DNA of 53,004 nt, taken from contig JADCFP010000119.1 of the NCBI GenBank assembly GCA_020249465.1, positions 1 to 53,004 of the forward strand, read 5' to 3'. A program made the translations under genes and the position numbers. Under the pieces are notes generated by a model. It had not been told where the DNA came from. It made no database searches and saw only the letters and a program-made list of their open reading frames with translations. Below are positions 7,434 to 15,025 of this stretch, piece after piece; the first letter of the stretch is position 1, and the number at the start of each line of letters is the position of its first letter. Source of the stretch: Roseomonas sp. GTDB taxonomy: Bacteria; Pseudomonadota; Alphaproteobacteria; Acetobacterales; Acetobacteraceae.

Positions 7434-8722
7434 GTCTTGGCTATAACACGCTGGTTGTTCTGCTGGGCTGTGCCTTGCTGGGGCTTGCCTGCGGTACGGT
7501 TGGCGCTTTTGCGCTGTTGCGTGGGCGTGCGCTGATGGCCGATGCGGTGGGCCATGCCGCTTTACCTGGTGTGGTGCTTGCGGCGATGATTGTTGCCGCG
7601 CTTGGAGGCAATCCGCGCGCTTTGCCGCCCTTGCTGGCAGGCGCGCTGGTCGCAGGCGTGCTGGGTGTGCTGGCGGTGCAGGCGCTCACGCGCGGGCGAC
7701 GCATTCGTGAAGACGCTGCCATCGCGATTGTGCTTTCCAGTTTTTACGCGCTTGGCGTTGCGCTGCTGTCCTATGTGCAGACCATGCCGCAAGCGGCGCA
7801 GGCGGGGCTTGGCAAATTCATTCTGGGTCAGGCGGCGGCGATGCGCGCGGAAGATGCGCTTTGGGCTGGCGGCATTGCCGCATTTTCCGTGCTGATTTGT
7901 CTGGCGTTGTTTCAACGTTTGCGCGCCACCTGCTTCGATCCCGATTACGCGCGCGTCATGGGGCTTTCGGTGGCGCGCACCGATCTGATGCTGCTGGCGC
8001 TGATTGTGATTGTCGCCGTGGCCGGCTTGCAGGCGGTGGGGCTGGTGCTGGTCGTGGCCTTGCTCATTCTGCCGGCGGCAACGGCGCGCTTGCTCACGCA
8101 TCGGCTGCCGGTGTTGTTGCTGGTCTCGGCACTACTGGGGGCTTTGGCGGGGGCTTTGGGCGCGGCGGCTTCCGCCTTTGAACCGGAATGGCCAACGGGC
8201 GCGGCAGTGGTCTTGGTGGGTGCGATTTTCTTCACGCTGGCGCTGCTGCTGGCGCCAGAGCGCGGCGTGCTGCCTGAAGCCTGGCGCCGCGCGCGCCGAC
8301 GCATCGCCGCGACCGAAAGCCATTTCCTGCGCGCCGCCTGGGAAGCGCAGGAAGCCGCCGGCGCCGGCCCCGGCACAGCAGGGGATCGTTGGACGCCGAT
8401 TGCCGCGCTTGCCGCCGCGCGCGGCTGGTCTGAAGGCCATGCATCGCGCCTTGCATTATGGCTTGGGCTGCGCGGCTTGGTGGCGCGGGCAGATGGAGAA
8501 ATTCATCTGACACCGCGCGGAGCCGCTGCCGCGCGGCGAGCGGTGCGCGCACATCGCGCGGTCGAGATTCATCTGCTTGGCCTTGGGGCCACGGATATTG
8601 CGGGCGCGGATCGGTTGGCCGATTTGGTGGAGCATGGCCTGCCGGCGGAAATGGCGACGCGGTTATTGGCAGAACCTTCATCGCTACCGGCCTCACCGCA
8701 TGCTTTGGGATCGAAGCCATGA
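7430..8722 (+). CDS. Metal ABC permease fused to a C-terminal DtxR/MntR-like domain
   Basis: ABC-3 family permease, 430 residues where 270-300 is normal. Residues about 1-275 form 8-9 membrane helices with the family features GHAALPGVVLA and PAATARLL. After a basic linker (AWRRARRRIAA), residues about 295-415 look like a DtxR/MntR repressor. There is a winged helix-turn-helix (about 320-365, ending IHLTPRGAAAARR), then H375 and E379 in the HRAVE segment and D398-x-x-E401-H402 in DLVEHGLP. These match the metal ligands of DtxR (H79, E83, C102, E105, H106). The domain would face the cytoplasm and could sense metal to gate transport or bind DNA. Permease-DtxR fusions exist in some bacteria; the role is unproven. 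The start overlaps the ATPase gene (GTGA). Confidence 0.9.
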   Translation: MSLGYNTLVVLLGCALLGLACGTVGAFALLRGRALMADAVGHAALPGVVLAAMIVAALGGNPRALPPLLAGALVAGVLGVLAVQALTRGRRIREDAAIAIVLSSFYALGVALLSYVQTMPQAAQAGLGKFILGQAAAMRAEDALWAGGIAAFSVLICLALFQRLRATCFDPDYARVMGLSVARTDLMLLALIVIVAVAGLQAVGLVLVVALLILPAATARLLTHRLPVLLLVSALLGALAGALGAAASAFEPEWPTGAAVVLVGAIFFTLALLLAPERGVLPEAWRRARRRIAATESHFLRAAWEAQEAAGAGPGTAGDRWTPIAALAAARGWSEGHASRLALWLGLRGLVARADGEIHLTPRGAAAARRAVRAHRAVEIHLLGLGATDIAGADRLADLVEHGLPAEMATRLLAEPSSLPASPHALGSKP

Positions 8723-9654
8723 CGGCGGTGGATTTCCTACGGCTTGATCTTCCGGCCTTGCTGGCGGCAATCCTCGCTTGCGGCCTATGCGGTTTGCTTG
8801 GGTCTTTTCTCTTGCTCCGGCGCGATAGTTTGCTTGGCGATGCGCTATCCCATGCGGTGCTGCCGGGCATTATTGCGGGCTTTGCGATCACCGGCGCGCG
8901 GGCGGGCTTACCGATGTTGTTGGGTGCGCTCGCGGCGGCACTGTCAGCGGTGTTTCTGATCAACTTAGTGCGGCGCGTGGCGCGGTTGGAATCAGGCGCG
9001 GCAACGGGCGCGGTCTTCACCAGCTTTTTCGCGCTTGGCCTGATGCTGATTGAAGCAACCGGCGCGCGCAGCGTTGATCTTGATCTGGATTGCGTGCTGT
9101 TCGGCCAATTGGAAAGCCTGGTTTGGCTGGAAGCGCAGGGTGCTGCATCCTTGTTTGATCCGGCGGCGCTGGCTTCCCTGCCGCGCCAGATATTCCTGTT
9201 GGCAGCGGTTGCGCTTGTGCTGGCCGGACTTGTCGCGCTGCTCTGGCGGCCCTTGCATTTGCTCTGTTTTGACCCCGATTACGCCGCCGCTATTGGCCTG
9301 CCGGCGCGCGGTTTGGAATTGGCGCTGAATTTGATGGTGGCGGCAGCAGCAGTGGCAGCCTTTGAAGCGGTGGGCAGCATTCTGGTGGTGGCGATGCTGG
9401 TGTGTCCGGCAGCGGCGATACGCTTGCTCACGGATTCCTATCGCGCCCAGGTTTTGGGTGGTGCGGCTTTGGGCGCGGCGCTCGGCGCGCTCGGATATGC
9501 CTTGGCGGGGCCTGTGCCGGCGGCGCTCGGGCAGGAGTTTGCGCTGAATGCGGCGGGCGTCATTGGCACGCTGGGTGGGCTGACAGTCGCGGGTGCGATG
9601 CTGCTGCGCCAGTGGCGGAGCGCCGCGCCAAAATCAGCGTTTATTTCAGGATAA
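8719..9654 (+). CDS. Metal ABC transporter permease (second subunit)
   Basis: ABC-3 family membrane permease of 311 residues, of normal length and without the extra domain of its upstream partner. It has about 8 hydrophobic helices and the family motifs GDALSHAVLPGIIAGFA near the N-terminus and CPAAAIRLLTDSY towards the C-terminus. The frame is open upstream inside the preceding gene, but ATG 8719 overlaps that gene's stop (ATGA) and gives the family-like N-terminus MTAVDFLRLDLPALL. Two different permeases imply a heterodimeric channel, as in TroCD or MntBC systems. Its 3' end overlaps the convergent ompA-like gene by 14 bases. Confidence 0.93.
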   Translation: MTAVDFLRLDLPALLAAILACGLCGLLGSFLLLRRDSLLGDALSHAVLPGIIAGFAITGARAGLPMLLGALAAALSAVFLINLVRRVARLESGAATGAVFTSFFALGLMLIEATGARSVDLDLDCVLFGQLESLVWLEAQGAASLFDPAALASLPRQIFLLAAVALVLAGLVALLWRPLHLLCFDPDYAAAIGLPARGLELALNLMVAAAAVAAFEAVGSILVVAMLVCPAAAIRLLTDSYRAQVLGGAALGAALGALGYALAGPVPAALGQEFALNAAGVIGTLGGLTVAGAMLLRQWRSAAPKSAFISG

Positions 9655-10756
9655 TTTCAACGCGCCGGTTTTGCGGTTCGCGCACACCATCGGCAGTCGC
9701 GACCAGGGGCTGCGTTTCACCAAGGGCGGTAATGGCAATGTCCTGCCGCGCAATGCCGCGCCTGACGAGTTCTTCCGCCACCGTGTCGGCGCGGCGGCGC
9801 GACAATGCCAGATTATATTGCGGTGTGCCGGTACGATCCGCATGGCCCGCCAATTCAATCCGTGTAGGCTGGGCGCGCGCCGCTTCCGCCGCTTCACCGA
9901 TGATCTGGCGGGCACGCGCGGTCAGATCAGCGCGGTTCCAGTCAAAGAATACCAGAAAGCTCCGCGCCGCGACGGGCGCCGCGACAGCGGCGGGCGCGGC
10001 AGCCGGCGCATTGAAGGCATAACGCAGCCCAAGAAGGAAGGATTGGTTGCGGCTTTCCGTATCCGCCTTGCCCGACAACACCGTGGCACCCGCAGCATTC
10101 ACATAGCGCACGGGAATGCTCGGCCCCAGGCTTTCAAGGTACCGGTATTCCGCAGTCAGCGTCAGGCCCGGCACCTGATCAATCGTGAAGCCAATGCCGG
10201 CAATGCCCTGCACCGCGAAGGCGCCGCCCGTATCATCGGCACGGAGGCGGAGGCTGCCATTGCCGGGCCGTCCGGTCAGATCATTGAAGCTGGTGACAAG
10301 ATAGCCGGCGCCGATCCCGACATAGGGCAGGAAGGGGCCGATCCGCACCAGATCCACCAGCGCATTGCCCATCAGCCCATAGCCATCCTGCCGCCCGCTA
10401 TGCCCCCCGGGGCCAGCGAGGCCAGCGGCACCATTGGCGCTATCCACCTCATTGGTGCGGTAGCTGCCTTCGATTTCAAGCCGGATGCCATTGCTGAAGC
10501 CCCAGCCAAGGCTGAGCAAACCCACGCCGCCAAAATCAAAGCCGAGCTGCCCGCCATTGGGCTGACCCAGCGCTGCCATGCCCTGATTGAGCCTGCCATC
10601 CAGGCGGAATTTGGCGTCATCCAGGTAATTCATGCCAATCGCGCCGGCGATATAAGGCCCTTCGACGAATTGCGCGCGCGCTGGCTCCGCCGCAAAAAGC
10701 CCGAATATCAGGGCGGCGGCAGGCAGGATGCAAAGCGGGGTTGGGCGGAACTTCAT
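9641..10756 (-). CDS. OmpA-family outer-membrane beta-barrel protein
   Basis: Outer-membrane protein anchoring the envelope to peptidoglycan. The roughly 371-residue product has a signal peptide (about 1-29, ending ARAQF). An eight-stranded beta-barrel region (about 30-230) holds repeated aromatic strands such as GPYIAGAIGMNYLDD. A short Ala/Pro linker leads to a C-terminal OmpA domain (about 250-371). The peptidoglycan-binding signature is LAGHADRTGTPQYNLALS with the conserved Asp and the later Arg. The start is uncertain: ATG 10756 gives MKFRPTPL, while TTG 10765 is upstream in frame; neither has a clear ribosome-binding site. It stands alone, convergent to the importer operon. Confidence 0.9.
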   Translation of the reverse strand: MKFRPTPLCILPAAALIFGLFAAEPARAQFVEGPYIAGAIGMNYLDDAKFRLDGRLNQGMAALGQPNGGQLGFDFGGVGLLSLGWGFSNGIRLEIEGSYRTNEVDSANGAAGLAGPGGHSGRQDGYGLMGNALVDLVRIGPFLPYVGIGAGYLVTSFNDLTGRPGNGSLRLRADDTGGAFAVQGIAGIGFTIDQVPGLTLTAEYRYLESLGPSIPVRYVNAAGATVLSGKADTESRNQSFLLGLRYAFNAPAAAPAAVAAPVAARSFLVFFDWNRADLTARARQIIGEAAEAARAQPTRIELAGHADRTGTPQYNLALSRRRADTVAEELVRRGIARQDIAITALGETQPLVATADGVREPQNRRVEIILK

Positions 10757-10811
10757 ACCATGCAATCTAGCGGCAGTTTCTTAACAAAAGAAGACCATAG
10801 CGTATCACCAC

Positions 10812-11954
10812 TCATGTTTTTTGCACCGCAATGGCCGCCAGCGGGCCAAGCGCCGCCGCATCCTCCAGGCCAGCCAGCGCGCCGAGCGGCAAAAGCCGAT
10901 TGGCATGGCCCATCTTGCGCCCGGGCCTGGCCTCCGCCTTGCCATAGAGATGCGGCGCAATGCCCTTTTGCCCTTGCAGCCCGGGCCAGGCGGCCATGCC
11001 TTCCGGGCCGATCAGATTGCGCATCACCGCGTCATGGTGACGATCAGGCACGCCAAGCGGCAGCCCGACCACGGCGCGGATATGCTGTTCGAATTGGGAA
11101 GCGGTGCAGGCATCCATGGTCCAATGCCCGGAATTATGCGGGCGCGGGGCGATTTCATTGCCGATGAGCTGACCATCAGGCAGCAGGAACATCTCCAGCG
11201 CCACAAGCCCAACCAGATCAAGCCCGCGCGCCACGGCGGCGACATGGTCCCGCGCGGCGGCGGCGACCTCAGGCGCCACACGCGCCGGCGCGTAACTGAT
11301 GTCCAGAATATGATGGCGATGCGCGTTTTCCGTTGCATCAAACACCGCGAGCGCCCCATCCGTGCCGCGCGCCGCAATGGCGGAAAGTTCCAGCGTGAAG
11401 GGCACAAAGCCTTCCAGAATCAGCGGGCGCGGCGCCAGCCTTGCCCAGGCAGTGGCAAGATCATCCGGGTGGCGCAGCACCGCCTGGCCGCGGCCATCAT
11501 AGCCAAGCCGAGTCGTTTTCAGAACGGAAGGCAACCCGATTTCGGCGACCGCAGCTTGCAATTCGGCTTCAGTGCGCACCGCGCGCCAGGGGGCAACGGG
11601 CACGCCAATCCCCTCCAGAAACGTCTTTTCCTGCAAGCGATCCTGACAAATCGCGAGTGCCTTTTCCCCAGGCCGGCAGGGCACGCGGCGCGCGAGGATT
11701 TCCACTGTCGCCGCCGGGACATTTTCGAATTCGAAGGTGACGACATCCACCTGCGCGGCGAAGCGCGCCAAGGCGTCATGGTCTTCATAGGCCGCGACCG
11801 TACGCGCTGCGGCCACCTGCATGCCGGGCTCATCCGCGCCGGGGGCATAGATATGGCAGCGATAGCCAAGCCGCGCCGCTGCCATGGCCGACATGCGCCC
11901 AAGCTGCCCGCCGCCCAGAATGCCCAGCATGGCGCCGGGCGGCAGAGGGGTCAT
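10812..11954 (-). CDS. purK: N5-carboxyaminoimidazole ribonucleotide synthase
   Basis: Carboxylates AIR to N5-CAIR with ATP and bicarbonate in purine synthesis. The 380-residue ATP-grasp protein starts [21 protein letters not shown], the family's N-terminal nucleotide-fold motif. It contains YDGRGQAV in the ATP-grasp loop, TFELENV-like sequence (TFEFENVPA) and ENRPHNSGH-like sequence ([15 protein letters not shown]), all characteristic of PurK. Its ATG overlaps the stop of purE (ATGA), so the two consecutive pathway enzymes are co-translated. Confidence 0.97.
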   Translation of the reverse strand: MTPLPPGAMLGILGGGQLGRMSAMAAARLGYRCHIYAPGADEPGMQVAAARTVAAYEDHDALARFAAQVDVVTFEFENVPAATVEILARRVPCRPGEKALAICQDRLQEKTFLEGIGVPVAPWRAVRTEAELQAAVAEIGLPSVLKTTRLGYDGRGQAVLRHPDDLATAWARLAPRPLILEGFVPFTLELSAIAARGTDGALAVFDATENAHRHHILDISYAPARVAPEVAAAARDHVAAVARGLDLVGLVALEMFLLPDGQLIGNEIAPRPHNSGHWTMDACTASQFEQHIRAVVGLPLGVPDRHHDAVMRNLIGPEGMAAWPGLQGQKGIAPHLYGKAEARPGRKMGHANRLLPLGALAGLEDAAALGPLAAIAVQKT

Positions 11955-12436
11955 ACCGGGCTCTCCGGCACGCTTTCGGTCTGCGCCGCGCGCCAGGCGA
12001 TCAGGCGCCCCGCCAGCGCCGTATCTTCCAAGGCCAGGATTGATCCGGCGAGCAAGGCCGCATTGACCGCCCCCGCCCGCCCGATGGCGAGTGTGCCCAC
12101 CGGCACCCCAGCCGGCATTTGCACAATGGACAGCAGGCTATCCACCCCGGCGAGCGCCGCGCTTTGCACCGGCACGCCAAGCACGGGCAGATGCGTCATG
12201 GAAGCGGCCATGCCGGGCAGATGCGCCGCCCCGCCGGCGCCGGCGATAATGACCTTAAGACCGCGGCCTGCCGCCTGCTTCGCATAATCGAACAGGCGTT
12301 CTGGCGTGCGATGCGCGGAGACCACGCGGGTTTCATGGGCAATGCCCAGCCTTTCCAGGGTTTCCGCCGTATGGCGCAGCGTTTCCCAATCCGAACGGCT
12401 GCCCATGATCACGCCCACAAGCGGTAATTCGGCCAT
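11951..12436 (-). CDS. purE: N5-carboxyaminoimidazole ribonucleotide mutase
   Basis: Converts N5-CAIR to CAIR, the step after PurK. The 161-residue class I PurE shows the N-terminal [13 protein letters not shown] motif (about 8-20), the active-site SAHRTPER with its conserved His (about 41-48) and the [10 protein letters not shown] substrate loop. Length is typical (about 160-170). It is the first gene of the purE-purK pair; the upstream gene on this strand, a DUF465 ORF, ends 12 bases away and may share the transcript. Confidence 0.97.
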   Translation of the reverse strand: MAELPLVGVIMGSRSDWETLRHTAETLERLGIAHETRVVSAHRTPERLFDYAKQAAGRGLKVIIAGAGGAAHLPGMAASMTHLPVLGVPVQSAALAGVDSLLSIVQMPAGVPVGTLAIGRAGAVNAALLAGSILALEDTALAGRLIAWRAAQTESVPESPV

Positions 12437-12448
12437 ATCCAGCCCCTT

Positions 12449-12649
12449 TCAGGCGATGATATCGGGCAAAAGCTGGCTATCGAGCCAGGCGATTTCGTCC
12501 TTCAGCTTCAGCTTGCGCTTTTTCAGCCGCTGCAACTGCAATTGGTCCACCGGCCCGGAATCAAAGCGCGCGATCACGGTATCCAAATCCCGATGCTCGG
12601 TTCGGAGTTCATGCAGGCGGCGGAGCAGGGCTTCTCGGTCAGCGATCAT
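12449..12649 (-). CDS. DUF465 (YdcH-like) small coiled-coil protein
   Basis: A 66-residue charged helical protein beginning MIADREALLRRLHELR and ending in DEIAWLDSQLLPDIIA. The heptad-like pattern and the LKKRKLKLKDEIA segment match the DUF465/YdcH family, whose biochemical role is unknown. An in-frame ATG at 12703 would add 18 residues that look unlike the family, so I prefer ATG 12649, although its ribosome-binding site is weak. It sits 12 bases ahead of purE. A second DUF465 gene is divergent from it on the plus strand. Confidence 0.75.
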   Translation of the reverse strand: MIADREALLRRLHELRTEHRDLDTVIARFDSGPVDQLQLQRLKKRKLKLKDEIAWLDSQLLPDIIA

Positions 12650-12765
12650 CGCGGGGCCAGGTGAAATCTCTTGATGCTTTTTAAGGGCGAGGTGGAGTAG
12701 CATGTCCTGGCTGCCCGGGACAGGGCCAACCGCCCGGGCGGCATCACAGCAAAGGATGCCTTGGT

Positions 12766-12942
12766 ATGCGCTTGGATGCCCGGATCGCTTCCCTCAATAA
12801 CCGTCACGCCGCGCTTGAGGCGCAGATTTTTGAGGAAGACCACCGACCGAGGCCCGACACCGAGACCCTCGCCCGACTGAAGCGTGAGAAGCTGCGCCTG
12901 AAGGAGGAGATGGAGCGGCTGCGTTCAGGACAGCCGCATTAG
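12766..12942 (+). CDS. DUF465 (YdcH-like) small protein, second copy
   Basis: A 58-residue ORF with AAAGGA ahead of ATG 12766. It begins MRLDARIASLNNRHAALEAQ and contains LARLKREKLRLKEEMERL, the classic C-terminal DUF465 pattern, with a short acidic-to-Pro loop (EEDHRPRPDTE) between two helices. It is transcribed away from the minus-strand DUF465 gene, with a 116-base region between them holding both promoters. The two proteins are only distantly alike, so this looks like an old pair rather than a recent duplication. A strong hairpin follows. Confidence 0.82.
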   Translation: MRLDARIASLNNRHAALEAQIFEEDHRPRPDTETLARLKREKLRLKEEMERLRSGQPH

Positions 12943-12956
12943 GGCATTGTTTGGTC

Positions 12957-13000
12957 GCATTTTCCGAGTCGCCAAGTGGTTCCACTTGGCTTGAAAATGC
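12957..13000. terminator. Two-tier hairpin between convergent genes (terminator or REP-like repeat)
   Basis: Inner arms GCCAAGTGG (12971-12979) and CCACTTGGC (12982-12990) form a perfect 9-bp stem with a two-base loop. Outer arms GCATTTTC (12957-12964) and GAAAATGC (12993-13000) pair perfectly around it. It lies between the 3' ends of the plus-strand DUF465 gene and minus-strand trcR, so it could terminate both. The CCAAGTGG/CCACTTGG form also resembles dispersed palindromes common in alphaproteobacterial genomes. Confidence 0.65.
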
Positions 13001-13006
13001 TCCGAG

Positions 13007-13558
13007 CTACGCCGCCGCGCCTTCTTCCTTCTGCGCTTCAAGTGCAGCGAGTGTGCCCACCGCGGCATTAAGCTCGCCCTGTGTGCAAAGGCCCAGAATC
13101 ACAGGATCGCGCGGCTTGATATTCGCGCTGTTCCAATGGGTCTTGTCGCGCACCTTGGCGATGGTTTCCTTGGTGGTGCCAAGCAGCTTCACAATGGTTG
13201 CTTCCGGCACCTGCGGGAAATTGCGGAGCAGCCAGGCAATCGCATCCGGGCGGTCATTGCGCTTGGAAACCGGCGTATAACGGCCGCCCTTGGATTTGGA
13301 TTTCGGCAAATGGCTGACCTGACGGACAATGTTCAGCCGTGCTTCGCTATCCGCTTCACAGCGCTGGATTTCTTCGCGCGTCAATTGACCATTGGCGATC
13401 GGGTCATAACCAAGAATGCCCTGCGCCACTTCGCCATCCGCGATGGCCTGGATTTCAAGCGGGTGCATGCCGACAAACTCGGCGATCTGGTCAAAGGTAA
13501 GCGCGGTCTTGTCAATCAGCCACACGGCGGTGGCCTTGGGCATCAAGGGCTGGTTCAT
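13007..13558 (-). CDS. trcR: Cell-cycle transcriptional regulator, DUF1013 family (TrcR)
   Basis: A 183-residue protein of the DUF1013 family, conserved in alphaproteobacteria and known as TrcR, a cell-cycle transcriptional regulator. The N-terminal part (WLIDKTALTFDQIAEFVGMH, about 13-32) looks like a helix-turn-helix. A second conserved block, DAIAWLLRNFPQVPEATIVK followed by LLGTTKETI (about 104-132), is typical of the family, and a basic linker (LPKSKSKGGRYTPVSKR) joins them. The C-terminus is Ala/Glu-rich. Start MNQPLMPKATAVWL matches family starts. It is monocistronic and divergent from the DUF1192 gene. Confidence 0.88.
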   Translation of the reverse strand: MNQPLMPKATAVWLIDKTALTFDQIAEFVGMHPLEIQAIADGEVAQGILGYDPIANGQLTREEIQRCEADSEARLNIVRQVSHLPKSKSKGGRYTPVSKRNDRPDAIAWLLRNFPQVPEATIVKLLGTTKETIAKVRDKTHWNSANIKPRDPVILGLCTQGELNAAVGTLAALEAQKEEGAAA

Positions 13559-13668
13559 GGCATAACCTTAAGGGGCGGGCGGGCGAGAGCAACCCCCGCC
13601 TTGTTGCGGTTCCTATAGAGAGAGGCGCGGCCAGGGTCAAAACCCGCCCGCGCCCGGAAGGAGAAAAA

Positions 13669-13863
13669 ATGGCCCCGATCGAGGAAGAAGACCGCCCCCG
13701 GCGCGCGCCGCGCTTCCAACCGATGGTCTTTGACGGTTGGGATGTGGCGCAACTCCGGGAATATATCGAGGCTTTGCAGGCGGAAATCAGCCGGGCCGAG
13801 GCAGCGATTGGTGCGCGGGACGCCCAACGCGCCGCGGCGGAGGCGTTTTTTCGGAAGGGGTGA
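13669..13863 (+). CDS. DUF1192 family small protein
   Basis: A 64-residue protein with an excellent ribosome-binding site (AAGGAG 7 bases before ATG). The Arg/Pro-rich N-terminus (EEEDRPRRAPRF) is followed by the family core VAQLREYIEALQAEISRAE (about 26-44), a predicted coiled coil. DUF1192 proteins are small alphaproteobacterial proteins of unknown function. It is divergent from trcR, with a 110-base shared promoter region, and ends just before a strong hairpin. Confidence 0.85.
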   Translation: MAPIEEEDRPRRAPRFQPMVFDGWDVAQLREYIEALQAEISRAEAAIGARDAQRAAAEAFFRKG

Positions 13864-13865
13864 GG

Positions 13866-13887
13866 CCCCGCCCGTTGCCGGGCGGGG
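13866..13887. terminator. Bidirectional GC-rich terminator hairpin
   Basis: CCCCGCCCG (13866-13874), loop TTGC, and CGGGCGGGG (13879-13887) form a perfect 9-bp stem. It starts three bases after the DUF1192 stop and lies 12 bases from the convergent hsp20 stop. No T-run follows, so it would be a strong hairpin without a classic intrinsic-terminator tail. Confidence 0.6.
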
Positions 13888-13898
13888 GGTAGTCGGAG

Positions 13899-14363
13899 TC
13901 ACGCGGCGCGGGGCGCGGCCTCCGGTAGCGCCGCCGGGCGGCCTGCCTGCACCGGAATTTGCCGCGGCTTCAGCGCTTCCGGCACTTCATGGCGCAGCGC
14001 AATATGCAGCAAGCCGTTTTCAAGCTTGGCACCGCTGACCACGATATGATCGGCCAGCACGAAGCGGCGTTCAAAGCCTCGGCCGGCGATGCCGCGATGC
14101 AGGAAACGGCGGGTTTCATCGGGCGCGGCCTGGGCGCGGCCCACCACCGTCAGCGTGTTCTGATGGGCGGTGATGTCCAGATCAGCCTCGGCAAAACCGG
14201 CCACCGCCATGGTCAGCACATAGCTGTCATCGCTGGTCTTTTCGATATTATAGGGCGGGTAACCCCCGGCATCGGCGCCGGTCCGGGCCGTATCCATCAG
14301 CCGCGCCAGGCGATCAAAGCCAATGGCGGTGCGGAACAGGGGGGAGAAATCAATAGCGTTCAT
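13899..14363 (-). CDS. Small heat-shock protein, Hsp20/IbpA family
   Basis: ATP-independent holdase chaperone that binds unfolding proteins in the cytoplasm. The 154-residue protein has an N-terminal arm (MNAIDFSPLFRTAIGFDRL), an alpha-crystallin domain (about 38-130) with YPPYNIEKTSDDSYVLTMAV and the strand ending GLLHIALRHEVPE, and a short Ala-rich tail. This is the IbpA-like alphaproteobacterial class. I chose ATG 14363 because AAGGAG lies about 10 bases upstream; the frame stays open further but without family resemblance. A CTTG element with a CATAT stretch about 15 bases on, near 14420-14440, could be an RpoH promoter, but this is weak. Confidence 0.92.
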   Translation of the reverse strand: MNAIDFSPLFRTAIGFDRLARLMDTARTGADAGGYPPYNIEKTSDDSYVLTMAVAGFAEADLDITAHQNTLTVVGRAQAAPDETRRFLHRGIAGRGFERRFVLADHIVVSGAKLENGLLHIALRHEVPEALKPRQIPVQAGRPAALPEAAPRAA

Positions 14364-14567
14364 AGCAGGGACACTCCTTCGCAAAGCAAGGTCCGTTGAG
14401 GCCAGCGAACTGCACCCGATATGCCCCCATCTGGGCGGCAAGAGGTTTGGTCCGCACCAGGGGCCCGAATGGCGCCCCTTGGTGTTCAAGACATGGAAAT
14501 TGCCCCGCCGCCAATCAAGGGGCGGCAGGTTCCATCATCCGGATTTTTGCGCGGCGCGCCCTGCGCT

Positions 14568-14981
14568 TCAGGGGGCGCGGAAGGTGATGGGCTTGGCCCC
14601 TTCCCACAGCACCGCGCGGCCAGTCTTGGCCAGACGGTCAAGGCCCTCACGGATCGTCAGGAAGTGGTTGCCGGCCAATTGGCCCGCCTTGCTCGCAAAA
14701 CAGGTGGGGCCATAGGCGACCAGAATTTCCGTCTCGCTCATCGAACCGGGGTGGACGATGATCTGGCCAGGTGCCGGGTAACTGGTGGCGTTTTCCCAGG
14801 GGATGGACAGTTCGCGTTCACCCATTGGAATCCAGCAGGCCTCGCCCGACCAGCGCACATGGATGATGCGGTCCTGATAGGGCAGCAGGGCACGAAAGCG
14901 CGCGCAGGTCTTAGGCGCGGCGGCGTCCTCAAAAAACGCCTCGAAAATTTCGCTACCAATATCAATGATGATGTCAGCCAT
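14568..14981 (-). CDS. DUF3830 family (cyclophilin-like fold) protein
   Basis: A 137-residue cytoplasmic protein. The segment TCARFRALLPYQDRIIHVRW (about 25-44), WSGEACWIPMG and the ending GRAVLWEGAKPITFR match DUF3830 proteins, which have a cyclophilin-like barrel and often occur near amidases or Bug-type transport genes. The catalytic or binding role is unknown. It lies 44 bases downstream of the helicase gene on the same strand and may be read through from it. Confidence 0.75.
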   Translation of the reverse strand: MADIIIDIGSEIFEAFFEDAAAPKTCARFRALLPYQDRIIHVRWSGEACWIPMGERELSIPWENATSYPAPGQIIVHPGSMSETEILVAYGPTCFASKAGQLAGNHFLTIREGLDRLAKTGRAVLWEGAKPITFRAP

Positions 14982-15025
14982 CTACTTCCCCCATGTCGCG
15001 CCGGCGCCACGCCAGCGCGCGGGGG

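Noticed and set aside
14400-14450. Possible RpoH (heat-shock) promoter upstream of the Hsp20 gene
   Set aside because: CTTG and CATAT-like elements exist but the spacing and consensus are only approximate, so I mention it in the gene entry and do not list it as a feature.
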